64,000 nucleotides of DNA from Jacaranda mimosifolia (Eukaryota; Streptophyta; Magnoliopsida; Lamiales; Bignoniaceae), in assembly GCA_018894105.1 (NCBI GenBank), contig CM032127.1, positions 34,988,760 to 35,052,759 on the forward strand, in the 5' to 3' direction. This document shows, piece after piece, positions 12,656-23,550 of the stretch (the stretch's first letter is position 1; each line of letters opens with the position of its first letter). A model generated the notes under the pieces. The model saw only the letters and a program-made list of their open reading frames with translations. It did no database searches and was not told the origin of the DNA. The position numbers and the translations under genes are program-made.

Positions 12656-13108
12656 CCAGTGTTTGAAAAATCAAACCGTTCGTTGAACCAAAAAACTTAC
12701 TAGTTCACGGTTCACTGGTTCAATCGTTAGTCAAACCGTAGTTGAATCGTGATGTCATAGTTACGCAATATATATTTATGTTATATATTACTTAAAAATT
12801 AATAAAATACCAAAATATAAAACATAAAGAGCTTAAATGAATATATTGTCTAATTTTACAATCTAAATTTCACAATTCATATTATAAATGATCACCGCAA
12901 TTTAAATATCTCAAGTCTAAAGTTTAAATATGATATAGAGGTGTACCTTAACTTTAAAACTTTTACTTAAACAAAATAATAATAATAATAAATATTAATT
13001 TCATTAAAAATTAAAGGGAATAAACCGCTCCGGTTCAATTGAACCATGATCGGTTCACTTGTTCGAACAGTCCAACTGCCGATCTGAACGGTTTTAATTC
13101 CGATCACT
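12656..13108. mobile_element. hAT-like MITE with GGTTCA-rich inverted repeats
   Basis: The left part reads AGTGTTTGAAAAATC, then CAAACCGTTCGTTGAACC and CGGTTCACTGGTTCAA. The reverse complement of the right part reads AGTGATCGG, then AAACCGTTCAGATCGG and GTGAACCGATCATGGTTCAA. These form imperfect inverted repeats of about 80 bp around an AT-rich core. No clean target duplication is visible, so the borders are approximate and the hAT label is tentative. Confidence 0.5.
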
Positions 13109-13109
13109 T

Positions 13110-13596
13110 GCCGTTTGGTTTCATTCTCACAAACGATTTTCATTTTCATTTTCACCTGAAAATGAAAATAGAAAACTATCACTATCTACACCATTTTCTC
13201 AAAAAATTTCATTTTTGAAACATTTTTTATTATATTCTCTCTCCATTTTTATTCATTTTTCAACCCTTATCATTACCTTAATCATTTTTTATCTTCTCAA
13301 TACTTCTCATACTTCATTCACCCTAAAAATATTAAAAATTATAATTAAAATTATAATATTATTTTTTCAAACAATCACACATTACATCATCAATTAAAAT
13401 TCAAAAACTACACAAATTTCAATACAAAAACACTCAATATCCAAATACATCTCATTTTCTCATCTATATAAACCTATAATTTTCTACAATACATTCAAAT
13501 AAAGCTCATTTTCAAATTCAATTATTTTAACTAACTTTTTTCTCTCCATTTTCACTTGAAAATGAAAATGCCCCATGAAAATGAATCCAAATGGGC
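13110..13596. mobile_element. Tourist-like MITE, full-length variant
   Basis: The left end reads GCCGTTTGGTTTCATTCTCA and the reverse complement of the right end reads GCCCATTTGGATTCATTTTC. Both ends also carry a short internal palindrome (TTTTCACCTGAAAATGAAAA on the left, TTTTCACTTGAAAATGAAAA on the right). The sequence is AT-rich and non-coding. Positions about 13635-13900 look like one more decayed copy. Confidence 0.6.
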
Positions 13597-14009
13597 TCTT
13601 ATTTCTTATTTCTTTTTGTCTGAATTTAGACTTTACATCTTATTTGGTTTTAGTATTAAATACATTTTTATTATATACAATTGAATTATCAACAATTTTT
13701 CTCTATTTTCACTCAAATTCTAACTTATTTTTAATTTAAAACACGTTTCTAATAACATATATTTCTTCTTCTAATAACATATATATTTTATCTCTCTATT
13801 TTATTTTTACTATCTTTCTCTATTTATAATTTATTAAACCCTAGATAATCATTTTTTAGATAATCTATTCAAATGCAAACTCATTTTTTTATCTTTTTCT
13901 TTTTAACTTTTTAATATATTTTGCAATAAAAAATATAAATATAATGAAATATTGTTAATAGTTTGTTGGATACGTTGATGGCCTAAATAATAGGCATTAC
14001 AGGATTAGA

Positions 14010-14809
14010 GGCTTGTTTGTTTATATTTTAGGGTGTTCTGCCAAAAGATTTTGGAGAATGACTTTTGAAAAGTCAAGTTGGGGAATGTCATGATTGTTTA
14101 TTTGTATTTTGGGTACAGATAAATTTTAGTGTAGATATCATAGATTTTGGGGGTGAAATAGATATTTTGATATTATTTATAAATGTGTACATATAGATTG
14201 TGTGATTGATGTATGTATATTTATCTGTAATGATAAATTTAGGGTAGAGTGTTGAGGAATGAATTTTAGAGAGAAAATTTTAAGGTATTTTTGTGTGTTT
14301 TGGGAAGTTTGGCTTTGTTTGTTTGTGAATTGGGGTATTTTGCCAAAATGATTTTTGGGAAATGTGGTTGAGAAATGTTATGGTTGTTTGTTTGTGTTTT
14401 GGGTGGTAGTTAGATAATGAATTGACAGAAAATTATTTGTTTGTTTGTGTTTTAGGAGAAAACAATATGTTATATCAATAACTTTTTGCTTGGGTTGATG
14501 GAGTGAAATAGATATTTTAAAAGTATTAATATATCTGTATATATAGATTGAATGAGTTGTAGTATGTGTATATATATATGTAATGTGAAAGGGACAATTT
14601 ATGACAAGTTGTTAGTATTGATAAATGTATTAGAGTGTGATATAAGGTATTTTGGGGAATGAATTTTGTATTTTGAAAGTGGGATTGGGGAATGTGTATT
14701 GTTTATTTGTTTAAATTTTGGGAGTTGAAAAATGTATTCTGGGTTTATAAACAAACAAATCCTTTGGGAATTGAAAAATATTTGGGAGTTTATAAACGAA
14801 CAACACCTA
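14010..14809. mobile_element. TTTGTTTG-type MITE, outer copy of a self-nested pair
   Basis: The left end reads GGCTTGTTTGTTTATATTTT and the reverse complement of the right end reads AGGTGTTGTTCGTTTATAAAC. It is interrupted by a second member of the same family at 14311-14762. When the inner copy is removed, the outer sequence reads on in the way the relic at 745-1172 does. Non-coding. Confidence 0.6.
14311..14762. mobile_element. TTTGTTTG-type MITE, inner copy (452 bp)
   Basis: The left end reads GGCTTTGTTTGTTTGTGAAT and the reverse complement of the right end reads GGATTTGTTTGTTTATAAAC. TTT stands on both sides and is a possible 3-bp duplication. It is inserted in another member of the same family (14010-14809). 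The superfamily is unresolved; the terminal sequence and possible 3-bp duplication suggest PIF/Harbinger. Confidence 0.6.
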
Positions 14810-15847
14810 GGTGTCCAAGTAAAAAAAGAAAAACAAAAAGGATAATCCCGATGCCAGTGTATAGAGTTTAACTAATAAATACCAACTCTTTTATTTGCCT
14901 CAATTTAAAAGACATGACTTTTCTTTTCTTTTTTTCTTGCTTTTTTTTTTGTTGCCTCCATCACCATGAAACTTTTAATATAGTAGAATTTGAATTTATC
15001 TTTGATGGAATTGAATTTTGCTTTAAGGTTTACGAAAGTTCATGTATCAACTTTCAATTTATAATATTTCGTTGTATATTTTAGCAATTCTTTGCTTTCA
15101 TATTATAATGCTTTAGTAATTATATAATTTATACGAATCAATTATAAACGTAAAAGAATTATATATTGACAATTAAATTAAGAGAACAAGTAGATCTTTA
15201 TTATAATTACATTGATGTGATGAAACAATTGTGTTATTTATTGAACAAATGACACCTATTATAAGTTGTATTAAACATGTAAGGAATCAAACTTAAAAGT
15301 ATTATAATATGAACAAAATTATTTTTTGATTAATATATAAGATACTCAAATAATAACTTGGATGACTTTAAAATATTTAGCAACTTATTAGCTCCGATAA
15401 TTTATCTTTATAGAATGCAATAATAATTTTAAAAGTATCTACCACCAAGAATAAACGAATATATTTTACATATGTTACAAATCCCAACAAGTGAATTCCT
15501 ACGTATGGATATAAATATATATATGTATGCACTAACGAATTTCATTAATAAATTTCAAAAGAATTTGTTATTTACCTCTTCTTTTATTAATTTTGCTGCT
15601 AAAGTTTTTTTTTTTTCTTTTTTTTGAGAGAGATTATTACAAATGATGAATTTTTTATTCTTTTAACAAATTAATAATTTTGTATTATATAATATTATGT
15701 TTTGTTTATTATTTAAATATAGGTTTCGTATTCATTTAAGGTTGAAAGAGAATAGGGCTACTATTAAATTGCTGAACAAACAAATTGAATAAGCAATTAA
15801 GTTTTTTATTTCAAAAGTGTGCAAGAAAAGTATTATTAAAATTATAA
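14810..15847. other. AT-rich spacer without a gene
   Basis: No coding frame, paired repeat or RNA gene is visible. It is a plain AT-rich sequence with T-runs near 14940 and 15610. Confidence 0.4.
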
Positions 15848-17098
15848 TTTGCAATAGGAAAAATTGTAATTTTGGTCTTATGGGATAGAGTGATTTGCAC
15901 TTTTGGTACCTAAGTAATCCAGATCGATACTTATAGGACAAAAACTTTACTTTTCTTGACATATTTGGGACACAATCTAACTTTTTGTTTGTTTTTTAGA
16001 CAGAAAGTGGTGCGTAAATTCACGTGCAAGACCATTTTATTTGCATAAATTGCATAAAAGTCCATAAAAATTGGCTTATTCATAAATAAATCCAAATAAA
16101 TTAAAATGTTCCCCCAATATTTCTCTCCATCTAACATGTTTGAAAAACTATGAACATTCGTTAACAAATTTACAGATGTCATCCGAGAATTAATGTAAAA
16201 ATTAAAAAATGACCTTCAAAAGTTGTTTTAATTTTTTTCAGATAAAAATATCCTTAAACCTATTTATAATATCTTTTATACCATGGGGATGTAATTTTAC
16301 ATTGTTTAAATTACTCAAAATAAATTTAAATATATTTTATTATTAGTAAAATATCTTAAATATTATGTAATCTTTAAATTCAAGTTGAATTAGAAAATAA
16401 AATTTAAAACCATTAGCATATCTAAAGTAATTTAATCTGATTTAGTTAAATTTATTTATTAATTAAATAAATAAGTAAAAAAATTAAAAAGAAAAGTAAG
16501 AAATTAATTTCATCTCTTAATTAATATAATTTTATAATTTAAAATTAAATACTCAATAATATTAAAATTATAAATACAATCTAAAATAATTTAATTAGAT
16601 TGAGTTGAATTTATTTATTAATTAAAAATTTTAAAATAAAAATAAAAATAAAAAATCTATTATCTTAGATAACATAATTTCATAATTATGAATTACATAT
16701 ATTATTATATTAAAATAACATAGTTAAATATAGTTAAATCTATGTATTAATTAAAATAAATAATTTAAAAATAAAATCAAATCTACAACAATGTATTTAA
16801 TAATTTATATAATTTGTGAAATCGGGAGTTTGAATCCTAATAGACTCTTGATGTGTGTATATATAAATAAAAAAGAATAATTTTATTTATTAATCAAAAT
16901 AAATAATTTAAATAAAAATAAAATCTAAAATTTTTATCCTAACAATATAATTTTAATAATTTTTAAATAAATAAATATTTTTAGTTATTTTGAACAAAAC
17001 AATGTAATGATTTTAAATAAATAACATAGTGAAAAAAATCAATTTAGGCTAATTTGATTAAATTTATTAATTAACAACAAATAAATAAGTAAAAATAT

Positions 17099-17122
17099 GT
17101 GTGTGTGTGTGTGTGTGTGTGT
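17099..17122. repeat. (GT)n microsatellite
   Basis: Twelve GT units, followed directly by a locally GC-rich block (17123-17330) rich in GGCC, CCGG and CAGCC motifs. The overlapping reading frames on both strands come from this composition and show no recognisable domain. Confidence 0.9.
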
Positions 17123-19314
17123 ATCTTTTCCTTCCTCTGCCACCCCCTCTCTTCCAGCCAGCCCCTGTGCCAGGCCATGGCTAGCCACAACTGGCGGCCA
17201 GATCTGGGCATTGGTTGCTGGCCGATTTTCCATAGCCGGCGGCAACAACATCTAGACCTAACCGCCGGCCACAATCAGCGACTGGCCATGTCCGGCAGTG
17301 TGGGGGGGTGGGGGAGGGGGTGGGTTAATATATATATATATATATTTATATGGGGCCTGTTTGATTCACAATTTTGGTAATGAGGGCTATTATAGTAGTG
17401 AGATTAATGGTGTGATATTAGCCACCTTTCATAACCTAAACTACTGTTTGATACGTAAGATTGTGGTTGAAGTTTAGGCACTACTCAATCTCTCTCCCAA
17501 TATAATACCACATTTGTTATGCAACACTATAAACAATATACCCGCTATGCCCTTTGTCATTCAAACCCTTGCAAAAAATTTGTCCCTCAACGACTGACAT
17601 AATTCATCATACTTTCCCAAAAAAATGTTGCTTTGTCTCATCAACGGTAGATTGCTCTGAAGGAAGAATAGTAAAGTTTGCCGAAGGCAAACACCGCGGC
17701 TGCTGCGAATCTCATAGCCTTGGCTAGTGGGTATTTCATTCCATCCTCCTATATGCTATTTCAGTTCTCTTTTTGTTTGAATGTCTTGCATTGTACAATT
17801 ATACTTGGTGAAAAACGGATGTTCCCTATGTGGGCCAACTTGTGAGATTCGCACAACATTTGGGTGGTTCGAACATGTAGCTTTGAATTTCGGCGTAATT
17901 GGGATGTTGCTTATGCTCGTTTCACGTAGCTATCTCATTTGTGAACTGTGGGTAGTAGGAAATTCAAAATACATGATGTTGTCTATAATATTTATTTTTA
18001 GATTTATTAAATTGAGGCAGAACCTGACTTGAATAGCCATAGTCATGCCAACAGCAACCCTTCCATTGAAATATGATATGTATACACTTGTGTGAGGGTG
18101 ATTATGAAAAATGACCCCAATTCCTCTCATATTCCAAACCATGCTTCCTATACAAAGTTCACAATGAGAATACGTACACATCTATTTCCTCTCTCGGTAG
18201 TGCAGGAGTACCAATATCATTGATAGTGGTGTTCTGTTAATATGTGGTGTTGTTTCAAGTTCTTGCACATTGATATATTTTTTATTAATTTGTCCATCTG
18301 GTCTTAGTGGAGTAAGTTCTAAGGTTATAAAGCATTGGCTCATTTTGATTTAATGGCATCTATATGTTGCACCAATTCGATGGACTGGAGAAGTTTGTCT
18401 AATTTAGTCCTTTATATGGGACTTATTTCAATTCTTAGAAGTTATAACTACAAAGTAACATAAGTATTACTTAATAAGTTCACAATGTGTAGGAACTCTT
18501 TTTTTGGTTAGTTTTGGCTTGAAAATAAACTAGAGTAGAAAAATTCCTATCTTATGTCGGAAGGTTGGTTATGCCTCATAGTTTTTACTACTAAAACAAT
18601 TAACTTATTACCATGAGAAAGTTGATATCATTGCTTGCATAAACTTCCATAAGTTAGGAATCCTTGTGTCAACCATTCAAAATATAATTTTAATACAGTC
18701 TTTTCGCTCTATCATTAACTGACGAGAAAAAATCTAGATTCATGTCACCTACATGATTGTTTGTCTTCTTACCAGTTAGAAAAGTTTAACCTGTAATTTT
18801 CTGACAATTACAAAATTACGAGTGACCAACAATATTATGAACCCTCAAATCAAACGCGGCCTCAACCTACTTTTGCTTGCTTCCATCCATTCTGTCGGGG
18901 GTATCTTAATTTTACTTCAAACAACTATTTGTAATCCACTCATTTAATACCGTTTTCCATGCATGTAGGTAAGAAGAATAAATAATGTCATTGTGTATTT
19001 ATCTTTACATAAATGATTCTAACAGTTTATACACTCTTCACCCATTTTACTTCTAAAGATGAATACATTTGGCTTGTTTGTATGTTGTCTTTCTATTGGG
19101 TTGTGATGTTTTATTTTTCTTGTTTTTACATACATAGACGATTTTGTTCCCCCTGCTTGCTCTGAATTCTTTAAAAAAAAAAAAGGTTTCAATACAAATG
19201 TATAATCTCATTGTGCTTAAGCTTTTGCTTTTATCTTCTGTCAATCGTGTACAATTAATTTCATGTGTTTGTATAAGGAGCATTTGTGAAATGCATTTGA
19301 AACCATCGCTGTAA

Positions 19315-19448
19315 TGCCCTTGTGGGGAAGGGGGGAACCTATGGTCCTACGTCAATCTCGTACATCTCAGAATCCTAGCCGTTGGTTTTACAAGTGCCCC
19401 AAAGGAAGTAATCACGATGGTCACTTCATATGGATGGATGTGTGCTAG
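19315..19448 (+). pseudogene. GRF-type zinc-finger fragment
   Basis: Conceptual translation gives CPCGEGG, then after a one-base slip in the G-run at 19330-19335 PMVLRQSRTSQNPSRWFYKC, then HDGHFIWMD. This is the GRF zinc-finger signature: paired Cys, TS..NP.R.FYKCP, and an aromatic/acidic end. GRF fingers bind single-stranded nucleic acid in nucleases, helicases and topoisomerases, and plant genomes hold many small GRF proteins. A stop lies just upstream of the first Cys and another closes the frame at 19446. It sits inside the Harbinger element on the strand opposite to the transposase, so it is either captured host sequence or an older gene interrupted by insertion. Nothing else of the protein could be followed reliably. 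Confidence 0.65.
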
Positions 19449-21009
19449 GGTGTCACTTGGCAATATTCACATGGTAAGCCTGAATCACACAAAAATGCAT
19501 CTTCGGGTCCGTCCAGTCCTGGTGGCTATTCACACACGTATTCAGCTAAATGCAATTCAAAGACCCTGGATGTTTGTTTCTTTGATCTTCAAGAGAATAG
19601 CGAGAGTTCACATACAGGCCCCTCAATTCATATCCCGTATTCTGTGCCTCATGAAGTGTGTAACCCTTCCCTTCCCCTTGATATAAAATCTGTAATGTTT
19701 TTCGATAGTTGTCTTGGTTGTAGGTGTGCTATCTTTGTTGCTTTTGTTGGTTTGTTGATGGGTTTGGTCATAGGAAATGTGGTGTTTTAGCATATGTTTA
19801 AGTAAGTAAACTTGGATGTTGAGGTGTAAATTTCTATGAATTGCAAACAACATGTATACTATTGTTATCAACTTGTATTAACCTCTTATTTGCTTTTGTC
19901 ACTTGATTCTTTATGGGTGATACTTTTTTATCACATTGTATTTGTGATTTGAGATTCTAGCTCTGAGACTAATGCTGTGTTGTAGTGCTTTGGGTAGGAT
20001 TTTGTATACCATAAACCTGGTTAGGATTATGCCCTGTGGATAGATGAAAAACTCGGCAAAATCATAGAAAGAGAACAAAGAAACAAGAAATTCTAGAATG
20101 ATAGAGTATATGATCATTTTCTAGAATGATTCTCAATATAAAAACTATAGTGTCCCAATGAAAAACATTTAAAAACTTAACCTCTTACATTAAACTTCAC
20201 ATTGCATCCAGATACACTTGAAATAAATAGTCTTCATTGTCCAATTCCTAGTGAAAAAGAGTTATACATGGCATGTAAACAGGACCCTGGCAATATAAGA
20301 TCTTCCTTCAGAAACAAAAATTATATGAGCAAAGGCATAAGAAGGACACGAGAAGTTAGAAATAGAGAGGCAGAATACAAATATATATATATATATATAT
20401 ATTTGTCATTTTCGATCATCTCTGATGTTTAGGCCTGCTGGATTACTAGCCCTCTAGTCTCTCAATCCACTTACTTCGCTGAAGCCAAGACTCAGTAACA
20501 GAAAAAAATACTCACAATTGACCACCAAATCAAGTCCAGGTTGGATAAAATGCAAACGTTCGCAAAGCTAGGTACTATTGCCAATCCACAAAATTGGAGA
20601 ATGCCAAAAGTTTCCAAAAACCAACAAACATCTCAAATAACAGAAGTTCCAAACTATCTTCCATGCAAAAGTTTAATCACGATAGTTTACATGCTTAATG
20701 ACAAGCACACAACCCGATTAGCAACAAAAAAAATTAATCCTAAGCTTGTCACCATCCAAATCTATGCAGAGCACCACAGGCGCTAAGGGCTTAGCATTCA
20801 CAAAACTTAGATAACATAATTAACACAAACTACCTTCCAAATGCAAAGTGTGCTGGGAAATTATTAGATGGCCCAACCCTTGCACGCTAGAGTAGCATAA
20901 GGGCCAATTATTTGGTCTAGAAGCAAAAACATGGACTTTGTGTTGTTCAAATTACAAATTACCCGAAAGGAGCAATTTGACAAACATGGCCCATGCATCT
21001 TTGTTTATA

Positions 21010-22010
21010 CCCTAGAAGGCATCCATATCAACCTTTTTGTGCGCTAGATGGCGGGTTGCCCATATTTGATTAGCTAAACTCAGATCTAGGACTTTAGTTA
21101 CTGCTTCGAATAAGAAAGTTCTCAATGAAGAGTCCAAGTCAAGTGCAGACACTGATGGTTGGAGTAGCTTTTCTGTGACCCCAACTATAATTGTTTTTGT
21201 CTCCTCTAGCACTGTCCCCATCATCTTCTCAAATTCAATATTGATTGGATCAATCCTCTTTTACTTGCCCGTTAAGGAAGACTTCTTCTTGGACCCAGAT
21301 ACTGATGGTGGAGTGACTGATGTAGCATTAACATTTTCATTTGTATCCGATGTAAAGCCAGTAGCTGCCTCCATATTCTCATACGACATCTCTGTGTCCT
21401 TAAGATTATCTCTCTCATGTATCAACTCTTGCACAATGTCAACTACACCAAATGATTGATCTCCTATGGCCTTATTGTTGCCAAATATCTCAACCCAATT
21501 CATGTACCAGGGGTGCGGCTTTCCTCAGAGCTTTGGGTTGCGCCTACAAATAATAACAAATTGATGTAACTACACTATATAGACAAAACATAATGTAACC
21601 AACAAACACAAAAACTAAATATATGTAAAAACTTTGTATGCACCTTAACATATTCTGCCCATACTTCATCAGACTCCACAATAATCATATGTGAGGTCAG
21701 ATCCATGGTAACTCCACCACCTCCGCTACAACCGAGGATGCCTTTCAACATAGCGTATGTCTTTTTCCACACTTGCAACTTTGACTTTATGTGCTTAACG
21801 AGGATGCTATTGCCAGGGAATTTATTTGCCATCATTGACTCCAATATGACATACACCCACCTTTGAAAGAGCCATCGCACCGTTATCCATCGGCCTATAA
21901 GTACTTCAGTGCCTGTAACAAGGCCTCCTCCTCATGATGTGTCCAGAAATGACGTGGGACAACTGTAACTTTACTCGACCTATTTATGCTGTAAGAGAAA
22001 CATCCAGATG
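21010..22010 (-). pseudogene. Harbinger ORF with Myb/SANT-like DNA-binding domain, broken
   Basis: This is the DNA-binding partner protein of PIF/Harbinger transposition, which helps the transposase recognise the termini. The minus-strand translation shows the domain in pieces: RHFWTHHEEEALLQALKYL (about 21955-21895), then across a stop and frameshifts MANKFPGNSILVKHIKSKLQ, VWKKTYAMLKGILGCSGGGG and MIIVESDEVWAEYVKVH (to about 21650). After an apparent intron (about 21650-21545) comes MNWVEIFGNNKAIG and a polar region with SVSGSKKKSSLTGK, which holds a basic patch. The C-terminal part (LEETKTIIVGVTEKLL, RTFLFEAVTKVLDL) ends near 21012. At least two frameshifts and two stops make it non-functional. 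Family recognition is good because the VWKKTYAMLKG core is characteristic. Confidence 0.85.
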
Positions 22011-22423
22011 TGCCATCACCTATTCCAATAACAATAATAGCATCATGAGATCCAAATATATAGGAAGTAATAATCCAAACACGTATAATATAAATACGTG
22101 GTATTTTATATAAGGGCAGATGCAACATGTACAATCACAAGTAAGTAATGCTGGGCACATAATTAACAGACAAAGTTAAAATGATGTAACTAATGCTATG
22201 AAATTAAGCTTCTAAAATAGCACTATATTTTACCACATAAGTTTGGTAATAAAGCTAATTAGTTAGAACTATAAATCAACATCATTCAACTAATATAGAA
22301 CAATTTAAACATCCATCATCATAATAGATTGAATTCAAATGACCCAATATTCATCTTGTAGTCTAAACCTAGCATATTAGGATATCGGGTGAGCACCTCT
22401 CCACGATTGGTACATATTGGCAG

Positions 22424-23550
22424 CTAGTGTATCGAGCCAAATGCTCCACTCGATGGAGCCCTCAATCTGTCAATATGGTCAACTTCTATAACTAGAGACT
22501 CGTCCTCATGACCAGAAACCTCATCCTCCAGTAGGTCAGTAGGCATTTGGGTATGGATGTAATTATGCAAAAGTGCACATGCCAAAATGATCATATTCTG
22601 TATCTTGATTGGATAGAAAGTAGTATTCCTTAGAATAGCCCATCTCGACTTAAGAAGTCCAAATGCCCTCTCAATCACGTTACATGCTCTAGCATGCTTC
22701 ATATTAAAATATTCGTGAGGGTTTTCTGGTGCCAGTGCCATATCGCTTTAGTCATCGAGGTGGTACCTGACTCCATGGTATGGAGTCAAAACCCTTCATA
22801 GTTGGTATATCCAGCATCACATAAGTAGTAATTTCCTGCACAAGTTAGGAATGACACAAAAGATCAAATCTCACTTCACCATAAACCAACAATTAAGAAT
22901 GAAAGTACTGTTTAATCCATTATATTATACCAATTGGTACTTTAAGCCTATTCTGTTTGTTAATAGCTGCACGTAATGCCCTACTATCTGCAGCGGATCC
23001 CAACCGACAAGTAGATAGATAAAATTCAGGTCACGATTGCATACACCAAGAACATTAATAGCGATCTCACCCTTTCTAGACCTGTAACGCATTTTGTCGG
23101 TGGCTGGTACATGGACCAATATATAGGTCCTATCAAGGGCACCAAGACAACCTTACCAAATTCAAAAGTGTCCTCATATCATAATAATGGTCATTCATAT
23201 ATATCATTGTACAAAATAGTGCATGAAAATAAATTAAACACACCTTAAAGCATCTCCATGTCTCATTGGTGCACTCATCATCTATGGGTTGAGGAGTTAT
23301 GAGGAGCAAGGGACTTATCTTTATAACTGCTTTTAGACATTGTTTGAAATACTTGCTAATTGTATGACCCGATCGTTTAAAATCATTAAAATCATGCTTA
23401 ACGATCATATTTTTCTTGCAATGTGCTAGGATAGACACAAATGAGGGTACTTTTTCTGGGACTCCTACAAACTTTTCATTTTGAAGCTCACCTATGTGCT
23501 TCATCAAATAACAAAGGTGTCAAAATGCACTTCTATCCATGCGCAAGTTA
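22424..23550 (-). pseudogene. PIF/Harbinger transposase (DDE nuclease, HARBI1-like), broken
   Basis: DDE-type transposase relic. Reading 5' to 3' on the minus strand: N-terminal part (HIGELQNEKFVG, FKRSGHTISKYFKQCLKAVI, TPQPIDDECTNETWRCFK); an intron at about 23248-23134; then [11 protein letters not shown] with the first catalytic Asp and [21 protein letters not shown] frameshift follows before [11 protein letters not shown], which holds the second Asp. After a second intron comes NYYLCDAGYTNYEGF with a stop. The last part is PENPHEYFNMKHARACNVIE, RAFGLLKSRWAILRN, with the third catalytic residue, Glu, in NVIERAFG. All three catalytic acids can be located, but frameshifts and stops break the frame, so the element would depend on a transposase from elsewhere. 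Confidence 0.92.

Noticed and set aside
17039..17380. Overlapping frames on both strands around the GT microsatellite
   Set aside because: Explained by the microsatellite and a GC-rich patch; no recognisable motif on either strand.
17353..18872. Separate small Harbinger element ending at GCGTTTGATTTGAGG (reverse complement, about 18850-18872)
   Set aside because: The inner sequence GGCCGCGTTTGATTTGAGG does look like a Harbinger terminus, but the far terminus at 26653 matches the left end over more bases, and the transposase lies beyond 18872. It was kept as an ambiguity only.
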